The notes beneath the pieces were generated by a model that worked only from the letters and a program-made list of their open reading frames with translations, was not told the DNA's origin and did not search any database. Made by a program: the position numbers and the translations under genes. Shown piece by piece: positions 1 through 7,872 of a stretch of DNA of 11,798 nucleotides (position 1 is its first letter; each line of letters starts with the position of its first letter). Location: positions 7,901 to 19,698 of the forward strand of contig NWUY0300065552.1 in NCBI GenBank assembly GCA_004151065.3. The letters are read 5' to 3'. Source of the stretch: Larix sibirica. Taxonomy: Eukaryota > Streptophyta > Pinopsida > Pinales > Pinaceae.

Positions 1-115
1 TGTAACAAGTTCACTGAGTGAATCCCCCGTGACTTTAACTGAGAATACATTAAAATGACTGAAAACAAAAACCTTGCATCCATATCTCAAAGAAAAATAA
101 TTTGGTTGTTAAACT
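1..115. other. 3' flank of remnant A, no gene seen
   Basis: This is AT-rich sequence just beyond the terminal stop codon of the minus-strand remnant A. I see no RNA gene, no promoter element and no repeat shared with the rest of the window. Confidence 0.4.
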
Positions 116-668
116 TCATAAGGTATTGTGATAGAACATGATGACTTGGCTTGTCTTGTAGTCTTCCTCCACGAACTTAATCTTCCTAGTTTCCTTGGCT
201 AGGATTTTTATCTTAGCATCGATCATTTTAAGTTGCACTTATATTTCCTTGAGTTGCAACAAGACTTCTTTGTTGGCAGAATCTATGTCCCTAAGAGCTT
301 TTCCCAAGTAGAGCTTTTGTATGACAATAGAGGTTAACAATTTTATGGTATTGAATGGTCCAAGCTTGAGTGTTTCCTAAGTCTGGTATCCATTATTGCA
401 TCTCTCTACCAACCTCATCATTGGAAGTGGGGTTGCATTGAACTCTATACTCCTCCTTACAATGCTCGATTATCCTCTAAACTATCATGGTGGTGGACCT
501 TTGATAAGCTAGGGCATATTCATAGGCTCTTTGTGTAGTCATGGACAAGAGAGTGGAAACCCTTCCGCAGCGATAACATCTTCTTCTCCCTCTTCCCAGC
601 ATGGCATTGCATCCCTTTCTCACCAAAGTCCCTAGATCAATCTCGTGCTTCAAAGAGCTAGTCACCAT
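116..668 (-). pseudogene. Remnant A: decayed coding sequence with a coiled-coil C-terminus
   Basis: The product is not recognised. On the minus strand, the frame running from the ATG at 419-421 to the TGA at 116-118 gives about 101 codons with only two internal stops, TAG 377-379 and TAA 239-241; the latter is one C-to-T change from CAA. The last 60 residues are strongly helical and charged, for example KEVLLQLKEI, then VQLKMIDAKIKILAKETRK, then FVEEDYKTSQ. Their heptad spacing indicates a coiled coil. Upstream, a different frame is open over 477-668 and contains an arginine-rich run followed by CYRCG, which could be half of a CCHC knuckle. A frameshift must lie between about 445 and 480. A retroelement-encoded gag-like protein is possible, but a decayed host gene cannot be excluded. 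Confidence 0.45.
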
Positions 669-1146
669 GGGAACCGATAAAGATTGTACCCATTCCTCAC
701 ATAATCCATGTCTTCAAATACAATCATTGTCTAAGAACCAAGGCTAAGCTCTAGCAAAATACGATAGCATTCCTAGGAAGAGGTCTCCGACTCCCTCCAT
801 GAGGGATGCCTTTTACCATTCGATTTCTCTAAGTTCATCAACTCGTCAAGCACTCCATAGTGCTACACCCACATAAGCGCGAGGAATGTCCACCTTTAAT
901 CGTTATTCATGATTGTGTCAATCTTTTGCATCCTTCAAACATATTGGTTGCATGTTGTTGCGACAAATCGTCGTACTCCTCCCTCACTCGAAACAATAAC
1001 TGCCTATGGAGTTAGGTGTGCCTTCAATTGATCCCTACATGATGAGTTGATGCATGCCTACTATTAGTTGTCGCCTAGAAATCCATGTCATGGTTGAGCT
1101 GAGGATTTGATTTTGGCCTCCCCATACTCCTTGGCACCCCATCTAC
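669..1146 (-). pseudogene. Possible N-terminal extension of remnant A
   Basis: The frame that is open at 477-668 can be followed upstream to an ATG at 1140-1142, where the minus strand reads ATGGGGTGCCAAGGAG. It contains about nine stops in 158 codons, close to what chance would give at this base composition, so coding origin is not established. It is included because the ATGGGGTG start is shared with remnant B and the same AT-rich repeat precedes both. Short stretches such as SLMEGVGDLFLGMLSYFARA look protein-like. Confidence 0.2.
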
Positions 1147-1150
1147 GAGA

Positions 1151-1370
1151 TTTAAACTTTTATTGTTAATTAATAGAATTTATAGAACTTTTTAAAATAA
1201 TTACCAAATTATAAAATGTTTGAAAAAAATAAAAAATAATATTTTGATTTTAAAAAAAACAATGTATGGCTTATTCAAGCTTTTACTATTATCTAGTACA
1301 TCTAGTACAATTTATATAAATCTTTTAAATATTTGTCCAATTCTTTTCAAGTGTTGAAAAGGAGAAAAAC
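1151..1370. repeat. Diverged AT-rich repeat, two units (C and C')
   Basis: Two related units begin near 1157 (cttttattgttaattaatag) and 1280 (cttttactattatctagtac), about 123 bp apart. Both continue as AATTTATA, a T-rich run, an AAAT block and an AAAATG or GTTGAAAA block. The second unit has a 9-bp internal duplication, with atctagtac occurring twice at about 1291-1309. The same sequence occurs twice more at 3063-3250. Units differ by many substitutions and small gaps, so they are old. They could be the subterminal part of an unrecognised transposon or an AT-rich minisatellite. Confidence 0.5.
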
Positions 1371-1874
1371 ATTGTGTTTCTTTATTTTTATATTTTTTTG
1401 GAAAAGATTTAAAACTATTATATACAGAAATTCAAAAAAAGTACATATACCGCTAAGCCATTAACATTTTATTGTTTTGTTTTGTCCTTTAAGAGTCTAA
1501 TTCCTATTACTATACATGTAAAGAAGTTACATTAAAACATATTTGAATTTCTTCCCATGGGAAAGAATGCATGAAATATCCCAGTACTGAGAACCTTTTA
1601 ACAATATAAGCATCCATAAATTATACGATCTAAACATACTGATAATTATTTAATAATGTTGTAATAGTCATGACAAAAAGAAGAAAAAAAGGATATTGGG
1701 CCTATCATAGATGCTAGCAAAACAAGTTAATAACAAAGAGTTTGACAACAACAACAAAAAAGGCGTTGCTTCTAATTTTAACCCTCCTAAAGTCTAGTGG
1801 TATTATACAAAATGCTATGTAGAATCCCATGTGACCTAAAAACTAGAAATGAAAAGAACAAAGGAACCTGCAAT
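1371..1874. other. AT-rich spacer, no gene seen
   Basis: The stretch has many A and T runs, with no open frame of note, no tRNA-like clover-leaf and no LTR or TIR boundary that I can point to. It separates remnants A and B. A plant-type intron is conceivable if A and B were one minus-strand gene, but no convincing paired donor and acceptor was found. Confidence 0.4.
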
Positions 1875-3060
1875 AGTTGGTATATGAGCTATGTCTTATC
1901 ATTTGAGTTGGACTCAAGCATGATGAAATTGTGTTGAGAGTTTTGCTAGTTAAACTCAGCACGCTGCTTCTTTGGCTTATTTTGATTAGGCTCAAACTTT
2001 TCCTCCATGACCACCTCTTTTAGGCCTTAAAGCACCCTAATGAGAGCATCATACTTGGCCTCTATAAAAAAACTAGTTTTTTAATGATGTTAGTGTGCAT
2101 TTGGGTGTCCCCTTCTTCCATAGCTTAAGCAATTAAAGATTTCACCAATTGTTAAATTTCAATCATTTTTGAAACCTTGTATCCTTACTTCTGGAGAATC
2201 CAATACCAAAGATCCATTGGAAGGATTCCATGTCAACCTTCTCAATAAGTGTCTTCCCTCACCTAACTGTGGCCTTTTTTTCAACTCTTCCATCTCATCT
2301 TCATCAGAATCAAAATGTTTGAGAAAACATTTGTTGGTAGTTTCCATAGCTTCCTATTGAGGCTTGGTTAATTTATTGCCTTCCTATTTTATTGAAATGG
2401 AATTACCAGTTTTGGGTTTGCCACGCTTGGTGGTCTTACAACCAACCCCTGCTTCTTTCTAAAACAAACTCTTTCCCTTCATGTCTTTAGCCTGAAAACC
2501 CTTCATTGTTGTTTCCTTCCTCACTAAATTCGCAAATGGTGTTCAGAGTCCCCTTGCTCCTCAAACTAGCATTAAGGTGATGATCCACTTCGCAAGCAAG
2601 GATTTGGTATTGCCGTTGGACTAGACCAATCATGAATTCCCCCAAGCTTATGCTCTACCATGTTCAGATCCTATACTATCTATATAATTCAAACTGTATA
2701 CAATCAAGAGACACCATACCACAACAAATCCCAATGCCCTTATAACCTTCAGATCAAGCGTTGATTTGCTATTCTTCCCACGATCTTCCTTCAACACTAG
2801 ACAAGATGTTGCCATGATGGCCCTACTCATTGCATGAGTGCCCCAATTTTATGTTACGGAGCACTCTTGTCCTATGTCATGGAGTAGTACACCCTACACT
2901 AAATCAAATAAATTTTGTCATCGTGTGCAGCAAAGCAAGGAAGACTCTAGAAATTGCCTATTGTTCTCCTACATACGAACTAACTCACAGATAGCACGGC
3001 ATGCTAACCTCATGCCAATGGTTGTCCAAAATGCCCTCCTCCCTGTCACCCCATGCAAGT
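1875..3060 (-). pseudogene. Remnant B: decayed minus-strand coding-like sequence with a possible zinc-knuckle relic
   Basis: The product is not recognised. One minus-strand frame can be followed from a CAT GGG GTG ACA start near 3060 down to about 1875, roughly 395 codons with about 18 stops against about 28 expected by chance. Several stops are single C-to-T changes from CAG or CAA. The segments most like protein are 2830-2651 (starting MSRAIMATSCLV, with a hydrophobic stretch) and 2347-2162 (an acidic DSDEDEMEE run, then basic RRLTWNPSNG). Near 2115-2135 the frame reads CLSYGRRGHPNA, which resembles a CCHC knuckle whose second cysteine has become Tyr and whose fourth ligand is lost. Further on it is basic, with NKPKKQRAEF. 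If the knuckle is real, a retroelement gag is the likeliest source, but the stop density is high enough that parts may be chance. Confidence 0.33.
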
Positions 3061-3062
3061 GA

Positions 3063-3250
3063 ACTAAAATTTTATTGTTATTTAGTATAATTTATATAAT
3101 TATTTTAAATATTAATCAAAGTTTTTAAAATGGTTTAAAAAAATCTATATATTGTCTCTTTAAACTTTATTGTTATTTAGTATAATTTATAGAATTTTTT
3201 TATGAAATTTTAAATTTAGAAAAGAAAAAAAAAGAAATATTATTTTTTCT
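3063..3250. repeat. Diverged AT-rich tandem repeat, two units (A and B), same family as 1151-1370
   Basis: The string tttattgttatttagtata occurs at 3071 and again at 3166, a 95-bp period, each time followed by atttata. The first unit aligns over about 75 bp with both units at 1151-1370, including the trailing TTTTAAAATGGTTTAAAAAAA-like block. The array lies directly upstream, in minus-strand sense, of remnant B, as the other copy lies upstream of remnant A. It suggests that both flank copies of one element family. Confidence 0.55.
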
Positions 3251-3614
3251 CGTAGTTTGACGATCGATCCAGAAGTGGTCAAAAGACCTTTGGGTAAAAG
3301 ATCTACCCTGGTAGGGGCAGAGAGCCTAAACCGCGTGCGATAAGAAAGTCCGAAGACTGTTCTTGTCTTTGTCCAGGAAGATGCCAACCATCTCTCCTTT
3401 CTACGAACATACTGACAATAGTTCGAGTACGGCGCTTATATTGACTTATTGTAATTAATCATTTAACAATGTGGGATAAATGAGTGACAAACAATGACTT
3501 AGCCATGATGCGTCGTGGTTTGTCTGCAAACTGTGAATCGCGTAGGATAAAAGACAACCAAAACGCCCCACTTTTCTTGTTGTTTTGGGAGAAAAAACAG
3601 TTAAAATTCTTGCT

Positions 3615-3631
3615 GGAAATTGCTATTTTCC
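3615..3631. repeat. 17-nt palindrome 1, GGAAATTGCTATTTTCC
   Basis: The ends pair GGAAA with TTTCC, extendable by one T-A pair at 3614 and 3632. The core AAATTGCTATTTT recurs exactly at 3726-3738. In the second copy the outer bases are CC and GG instead of GG and CC, so pairing is kept while the sequence changes. Confidence 0.5.
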
Positions 3632-3723
3632 ATTTTTTGTAATTTTAGTGATTGAGATTGTTGTTGTAGACCAATTACCCAATTTAAAACTACGCAGATC
3701 GCCGAAATTGTGATCTAAGCACT

Positions 3724-3740
3724 CCAAATTGCTATTTTGG
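3724..3740. repeat. 17-nt palindrome 2, CCAAATTGCTATTTTGG
   Basis: This is the second copy of the AAATTGCTATTTT core, 109 bp downstream of the first, with the flanking pairs swapped to CC and GG. Both palindromes lie inside the interval bounded by inverted repeats. They could be arms of a small hairpin or paired protein-binding sites. Confidence 0.5.
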
Positions 3741-3961
3741 CCAGAATTGCTTTGTCAGATTCCAGCGAGTCGGGGGCGTTTTAGTTAGCGTTTATACAGC
3801 TCCTGAATCCCGCACGTGTATGATTAGATTATTAAAGGCTCACGATTTTCAAAATCTTATTTCAATCATTTGGGATTCGGCAGCACACTATTTTTTATTA
3901 TTATCAATGATTCCATATTCACAAAGAGAAGGTCATAGCTATCATTGGATTGCCAAGCAAC

Positions 3962-4117
3962 ATGAAGGGTATAACTCAGGCTTTGCAATCTAGGATGATG
4001 GCAGATAATAAAAAGGAGAAATATGAGATTGATGAAGACACTTCCATGAATGAGTGTTTAAAGTTGCAACCCAAGCTACAGATTTATGTGTACAGTGGGT
4101 TTCCTTTGACTAGGTAA
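3962..4117 (+). pseudogene. Remnant C, 5' part: 51-codon open frame
   Basis: An ATG at 3962 opens 51 codons ending in TAA at 4115-4117. The predicted peptide starts MKGITQALQSRMM and is hydrophilic and lysine/glutamate-rich (NKKEKYEIDEDTS). From about 4050 a second frame is also open: it passes one TAG at 4111-4113 and reads on as VTYLTNEITWACVYMEDNNH to about 4230. That points to a frameshifted older coding sequence rather than a genuine 51-residue gene. No family is recognised. Confidence 0.3.
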
Positions 4118-4707
4118 CCTACCTAACTAATGAAATCACTTGGGCATGTGTATACATGGAAGACAACAACCATGATTTTAAGTATAACATTTTTTATACT
4201 ACTAACCTTGATGCAATGGGAAGATCTTGGAAATGTTGAACATCTTAAATTCTAGTAAGGGGGTTCTATGGACTACACTAAAAGAGCCTGGCATGTCACT
4301 CTAGCTCAAAACAAGCACAAGGAAAGATTGATAATGGGCAATGACTATTACTATTGGAAGATTACCCAATCCATCTATAGGATGCAAAGAATCCCCACTA
4401 TTGTGATTAATACTTGTAGCACACAATACTAGTTTGAAGTGGATTTCCATTTTTATTATATGGGAAACCTACTACTAGGAGGAGAGGTTGTCCAAGATGA
4501 AATAGTGGAACAACTGAATTTATGCTAAATTTCAAGAGGTTACAGAAAGGCATTAAGCATTTGAGCCATGAGCCATGTTATAAAGAGATGGACACTGCAA
4601 AGAACATAGGAGAAATCACATAGTTCGAGCATGTTGTAGGTTCCTCATCTTAACCTACTATTAGGAGGAGAGGTTGTCTAAGATGAAATAGTGGAACAAT
4701 TGAATTT
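4118..4707 (+). pseudogene. Remnant C, middle part: coding-like sequence spread over shifting frames
   Basis: After the stop at 4115-4117 the coding signal appears in another frame up to about 4230. It then moves to the frame reading MDYTKRAWHVTLAQNKHKER and NDYYYWKITQSIYRMQ (about 4270-4430), then past a TAG to FEVDFHFYYMG and LLLGGEVVQDEIVEQLNLC. The residue mix is protein-like (aromatic and charged residues, few stops), but I cannot match it to a family. Frame changes and stops show it is non-functional. The first unit of a 186-bp duplication starts at 4466. Confidence 0.35.
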
Positions 4708-4837
4708 ATGCTAAATTTCAAGAGTTTAGATAAAGTCATTAAGCATTTGAGCCATGAGCCATGTTATAAAGAGATGGACACTGCAAAAAACATAGGAGAA
4801 ATCACATAGTTCGAGCATGTTGTAGGTTCCTCATCTT
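4466..4837. repeat. 186-bp tandem duplication inside remnant C
   Basis: Unit 1 is 4466-4651 and unit 2 is 4652-4837. I count eight substitutions and no gaps in 186 bp, about 96% identity. Three are C-to-T and one is G-to-A from unit 1 to unit 2. Four transversions sit close together near 4541-4552 and their counterparts. The unit is a multiple of three. Both units carry the same nonsense codons (for example TAG at 4621-4623 and 4807-4809), so the sequence was probably already dead when it duplicated. Confidence 0.95.
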
Positions 4838-5655
4838 TAGTGGTGCAAAATAAAAGAAAAACAAATCCTCAAGTGTTTTTGCAACCTCACGTGTTGGTCA
4901 AGGGAACATTGGTCATAGCTTCCTATTGAAGACCTTGCAATAGACACAAGAGCCCCCATCGAGGAAAAACAAGCTAGGAATGAGCAAGTGGAGGAAGTGA
5001 AGGATTTGACTACACCATGGGAATTTTGGATCAATGGTTCCATGCCAAAATAGGGATGAGATATTTGAAGCAAATGAAAAGGGTATTGGGAAGGATGATA
5101 GTGGGAGTCTCCACTCGTTTCCGAAAGTATAATAAATAACTAGTCAAGGCACAAACCCAATCTTTTCTAGCCTTAAGTACACTTACAAGACTCCTTGCAT
5201 AAACCAAAGAGACTCTACATACACTAATCCCTACGGGATACCTTGAGAAGGTCAAAAAGAGTTGTAGTTTTTGCAAGATCTGTAGAGATGCAAAAGAATT
5301 AGATTTAAATTCAAATGTTTTCAACCAAGGTTTAGAGTTAGCTAGTAGTCATACTGATACTTTAACTGCCTTGCCCCATGAAGCTTTTTTTATTGAACTG
5401 TCATGGGAAGAAATATCATAGGTTGACACTGGGTTTCTGTAGGGTAATAGTGGTGTTTGAGACATCATCCAACACTCCACAGAAACAAAATTCAGCCACG
5501 ATAACAACTAGCAAGATGGATACCTTGGAAAAAGTAGTAAGGATCTAAGTGGAGAAAAAGCACTAAATTTGGTTGAATCACTTCGTGCCAAGTTTGGAAC
5601 AATTCATATGGAAATTATACTATGGATACTGACAATAAAAAATGAATACATGTGA
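4708..5655 (+). pseudogene. Remnant C, 3' part: long plus-strand frame with scattered stops
   Basis: One frame from ATG 4708 to TGA 5653-5655 covers 316 codons with ten internal stops (4807, 4927, 4975, 4981, 5137, 5200, 5419, 5440, 5458, 5509), roughly half the chance expectation. The longest clear runs are 5203-5418 (72 codons, including KKSCSFCKICRDAKELDL) and 5512-5652 (including SGEKALNLVESLRAKFGT). Around 4920 a second frame takes over as LPIEDLAIDTRAPIEEKQ and continues to TTPWEFWINGSMPK before a TAG at 5051-5053. WEFWINGS faintly recalls the W-x-x-x-x-DGS start of Ty3/gypsy RNase H with Asp changed to Asn, but no later RNase H motif is present. I treat the family as unknown. Confidence 0.42.
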
Positions 5656-6059
5656 TATTGAACTAGTAAGGATTATGGGAAGACTTTATTAGGTTTACTA
5701 TTGAAGATCATTGTGCTTCAGCCTCCCCCATAATGAGTACACATCTAATTGTACATGAACACATGTACACCAACATCGAGTAGATCCAAATGTAGATGAT
5801 AAAAATGCACACTTAAATATGGAAGCCACTAATAAAACACAAGAAACCCTACAGTGGAAAAGCATCACATGCCTATACTTAAGAACTAGAGATACATAAC
5901 ATGGTCGTTGTAGTTTCAAGCTAGCTAGAAATTTGTTTCACCAAAAATCCCCCCCATACTATACTTTATATTAGGTCTCCCATAATGTGATCAACTTTAA
6001 ATATTCAAAATTATTTTTGTTAACCTTGGTTTTGACCAAGTTTCACTAAATTTGACTAA
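5656..6059. other. Spacer between remnants C and D
   Basis: No gene is visible. It contains a short hairpin, CTTGGT TTTG ACCAAG (6025-6040), a run of seven C at about 5950-5956, and two similar CCTCCCCCATAATG and TCTCCCATAATG strings (about 5722 and 5977). The minus-strand frames here appear to be chance openings. Confidence 0.35.
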
Positions 6060-6500
6060 GGAGCTAAAGATGTCACCAATAAAGACATTGATGTGGTTAT
6101 TGATGCCACCACCATTATGAAGAGGGTGGACCAAACTCGAAAACTACAAGTCAAGAAATCAAAGCTAGGTGAAAAGCATAAAAAATGGAGTTTGTTGACA
6201 AACAACATAGAAGGTAAGTAGCAAAGGAAGAGGAGCAAACATAAGGGTGGGGGGTTGAACTTGAGGCAAAATAAAAAAAGAGTTGTAAATTTGGTTGGAC
6301 CTATGCTCATTGAAGTTCAAGAGAAGTTAAACAAGTTGGATCAACTAGTAAGTAAAAGTTACACCCTTTGGATGAAATTACAAACTCACAAGGCAATTAT
6401 TGCACTATAGGAAAAAGTTTTGAAGAAACCACAAAACATTTGGGAGGAAAGAGATTCTAAGGCCCGACTTGCAATGGAGGAAAACAATGTAGAAGTTTAA
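6060..6500 (+). pseudogene. Remnant D: basic, coiled-coil-like coding remnant
   Basis: The frame from 6060 to the TAA at 6498-6500 gives 147 codons with only two internal stops, both TAG (6219-6221 and 6408-6410), against about ten expected by chance. It is entered after a TAA at 6057-6059 and has no clear start. The peptide is very basic (RKLQVKKSKLGEKHKKW, then QRKRSKHKGGG). It is followed by a helical stretch with heptad-like spacing, MLIEVQEKLNKLDQLVSK, and a charged tail, WEERDSKARLAMEENNVEV. It may be the 3' end of the same decayed gene as remnant C, being on the same strand 400 bp downstream. The product is unknown. A nucleic-acid-binding gag-type protein would fit the charge pattern but is inference. 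Confidence 0.45.
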
Positions 6501-7000
6501 GTATACATCTAAGCACTAGGAGATATTATTCCACCAACCCTCTGAGTACTTCCCCATGATTCATGGATGGTAAATGGGGTAAACTATCAGTCGTAACCAT
6601 AGAGCCTAACCCCAATGGGATCAAGAGAGTAAAACCCGTAAATATTTGCATACATGTGGTCATTTATGCCAGCTAAGCACACTCTAAAAGACCAAGAACA
6701 TAGACCCTATCCTCCCAATGACAACAACTAGAGCACAATCATGTATGTAGTTCATATGGGATCCATACAACTCTCAAGCACATCACACACACTTACAATT
6801 GAGCCTCATTTACCTCTATTATATAGGCTACAGGGACAGAAGAACTTATCACATTATGAATGTGGAATAAACTCATTTTATTAATTATTGAATTAATCAA
6901 CAATAATATGCCTAATAATATAATAATGCTTCATTCTATATACAAAATGGCTTATCATAATGATGGGCTATCAATAATAAATGTGGCCATTGAACAAACA
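6501..7000 (-). other. Gene-free stretch, possible antisense LTR or solo-LTR fragment
   Basis: No coding frame is convincing. Read on the minus strand, the segment begins TGTTCAATGGCCAC (6996 downward) and passes an AT-rich block. It then has CCTATATAATAGAGG at about 6815-6829 and a GT-rich stretch of about 60 bases. This is the order of U3, TATA box and R/U5 in a plant LTR. No second LTR, primer binding site or target duplication was found, so this is a suggestion only. Confidence 0.25.
6818..6825 (-). promoter_or_regulatory. TATA-like element (TATATAAT, minus strand)
   Basis: The minus strand reads CC TATATAAT AGAGG, a good plant TATA context, followed downstream by GT-rich sequence. No gene follows it on that strand within the gene-free region. 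It is best seen as a decayed LTR promoter or a chance match. Confidence 0.25.
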
Positions 7001-7136
7001 TTATACACTTTCTTACACTCTCTCTATTGTATTTTTTTTATATTTTTAATTAGGTTGGCCTAGTCACCTTCTTGGGGTGTGTGACCTTGTTTTGTGGGTT
7101 CATAACCCTTCATAAAGGAACATTTCACTTAAGTTA

Positions 7137-7146
7137 TATATAAATA
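7137..7146 (+). promoter_or_regulatory. TATA-like element TATATAAATA
   Basis: This is a good plant TATA-box match. It is followed at about +30 by an AC/CT-rich, leader-like stretch (ctcatcacacattcatag). No ORF follows, so if it ever acted as a promoter it probably belonged to a repeat. Confidence 0.3.
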
Positions 7147-7864
7147 CACATATGAAACCCTCATTTGCAATATCTCATCACACATTCATAGTGATTGATT
7201 CTTTAATCTAAAAGCATGGTATTTTAGCCTACATGCACCATATCTTGTGTTTCTCTTATTCATAGTCTCTTCTTTTCTTCTCTTTATAATGTGCTTATGG
7301 TTCATGCTAATTTACAATTTGTTGGTGATTCAATTTGATCATTTTCTCTCCCTTATGATGGTATGAAAGGAAATGTGAACTTTCTCTTCCTTATCCAACT
7401 TTTTTAATGTTTGGCATTATTCTCCTTGTGATTGGTGTTTTCTCCCTTATGTGTATTAACAATAGGACTGATTTTTCCATCCCACTATGCACTTATGTTA
7501 GAGTTCATAACGGCTATAAATCTTAGGTCTTTCACCCAAAGTCTTATTTCAACCACTACTTTGAAGTCAATCCAAATTTTATGATGGTAAAATTGCCGCA
7601 GAGTTGGTTTTAGTTATAAAACTAGGGTTTTCAACCTTTTTAAGGGTTATTCCAATTTTGAAAATTAGGGTTTAAAAAAAAAATTGAGATAACACAAAAA
7701 TTTCTAGGAGTCTATACCCTATCTCACTAGCACCCTTCTCTTCTTTGAACATTTTTTGGTCCTTTCAACATATTCAAGGAGACTTTTTGTAGATTAGATA
7801 ACATTTTCTCCTCATAATGATGATGGAATCCATTTGAAAATAGAACCTCCCCATAATGCCATAG

Positions 7865-7872
7865 TATAAATA
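7865..7872 (+). promoter_or_regulatory. TATA-like element TATAAATA
   Basis: TATAAATA in the context catagTATAAATAccactaca matches the plant core promoter pattern, with a CA-rich region about 25-30 bases downstream. The nearest downstream feature is the minus-strand retrocopy, so it drives nothing identifiable. Confidence 0.25.

Larger units (their letters stand above)
3555..3787. repeat. 233-bp interval bounded by 15-bp imperfect inverted repeats (MITE-like)
   Basis: The left end is CAACCAAAACGCCCC (3555-3569). The right end (3773-3787), read on the minus strand, is TAACTAAAACGCCCC, so 13 of 15 match and both mismatches are C/T. No coding frame of interest lies between them. A clear target-site duplication is not visible (aaaga on the left, gcgtt on the right), so classification as a MITE is tentative. 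Alternatives are an LTR fragment or a chance pairing of two CG-containing motifs. Confidence 0.35.
3251..3961. other. GC-richer island without a recognisable gene
   Basis: Base composition rises visibly compared with both flanks, around cgatcgatccagaag, ctaccctggtaggggcag and ccgcgtgcgataag. A minus-strand frame of 66 codons at 3187-3387 has no recognisable product and its C-terminus is low-complexity. The motif caatgtgggata near 3468 is of a kind I associate with plant repeats. The interval could be an old LTR and leader, or a MITE (see the inverted repeat at 3555-3787), ahead of plus-strand remnant C. No primer binding site that I know is present. Confidence 0.3.

Noticed and set aside
5020-5053. 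Ty3/gypsy RNase H start (WEFWINGS-like)
   Set aside because: It is a short match with the key Asp replaced by Asn and none of the later RNase H or integrase motifs visible, so not enough for a family call.
5031-5324. A 97-codon minus-strand frame rich in hydrophobic residues
   Set aside because: It is opposite the better-supported plus-strand frame of remnant C. Its Leu/Phe/Ser-rich content is what the complement of a Lys/Glu-rich frame gives.
6056-6310. An 84-codon minus-strand frame resembling a membrane protein
   Set aside because: It is the complement of the strongly basic plus-strand remnant D; the Phe/Leu/Cys-rich peptide is a shadow.
6211-6410. Perfect splice-donor-like AAG|GTAAGT at 6211-6218 with ATAG at 6407-6410, suggesting a 197-bp intron in remnant D
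   Set aside because: The interval between them is itself open and coding-like, and splicing it out shifts the downstream part into a worse frame. Chance or decay is simpler.
7622-7673. Interstitial telomere-like sequence
   Set aside because: There are only two isolated telo-box motifs 43 bp apart and no tandem TTTAGGG array; these are common in plant DNA.
5722-7860. Recurrent CCTCCCCATAATG-like strings (about 5722, 5977, 7847) as a shared element end
   Set aside because: Flanking sequences do not align beyond the 10-12 bases, so chance cannot be excluded.
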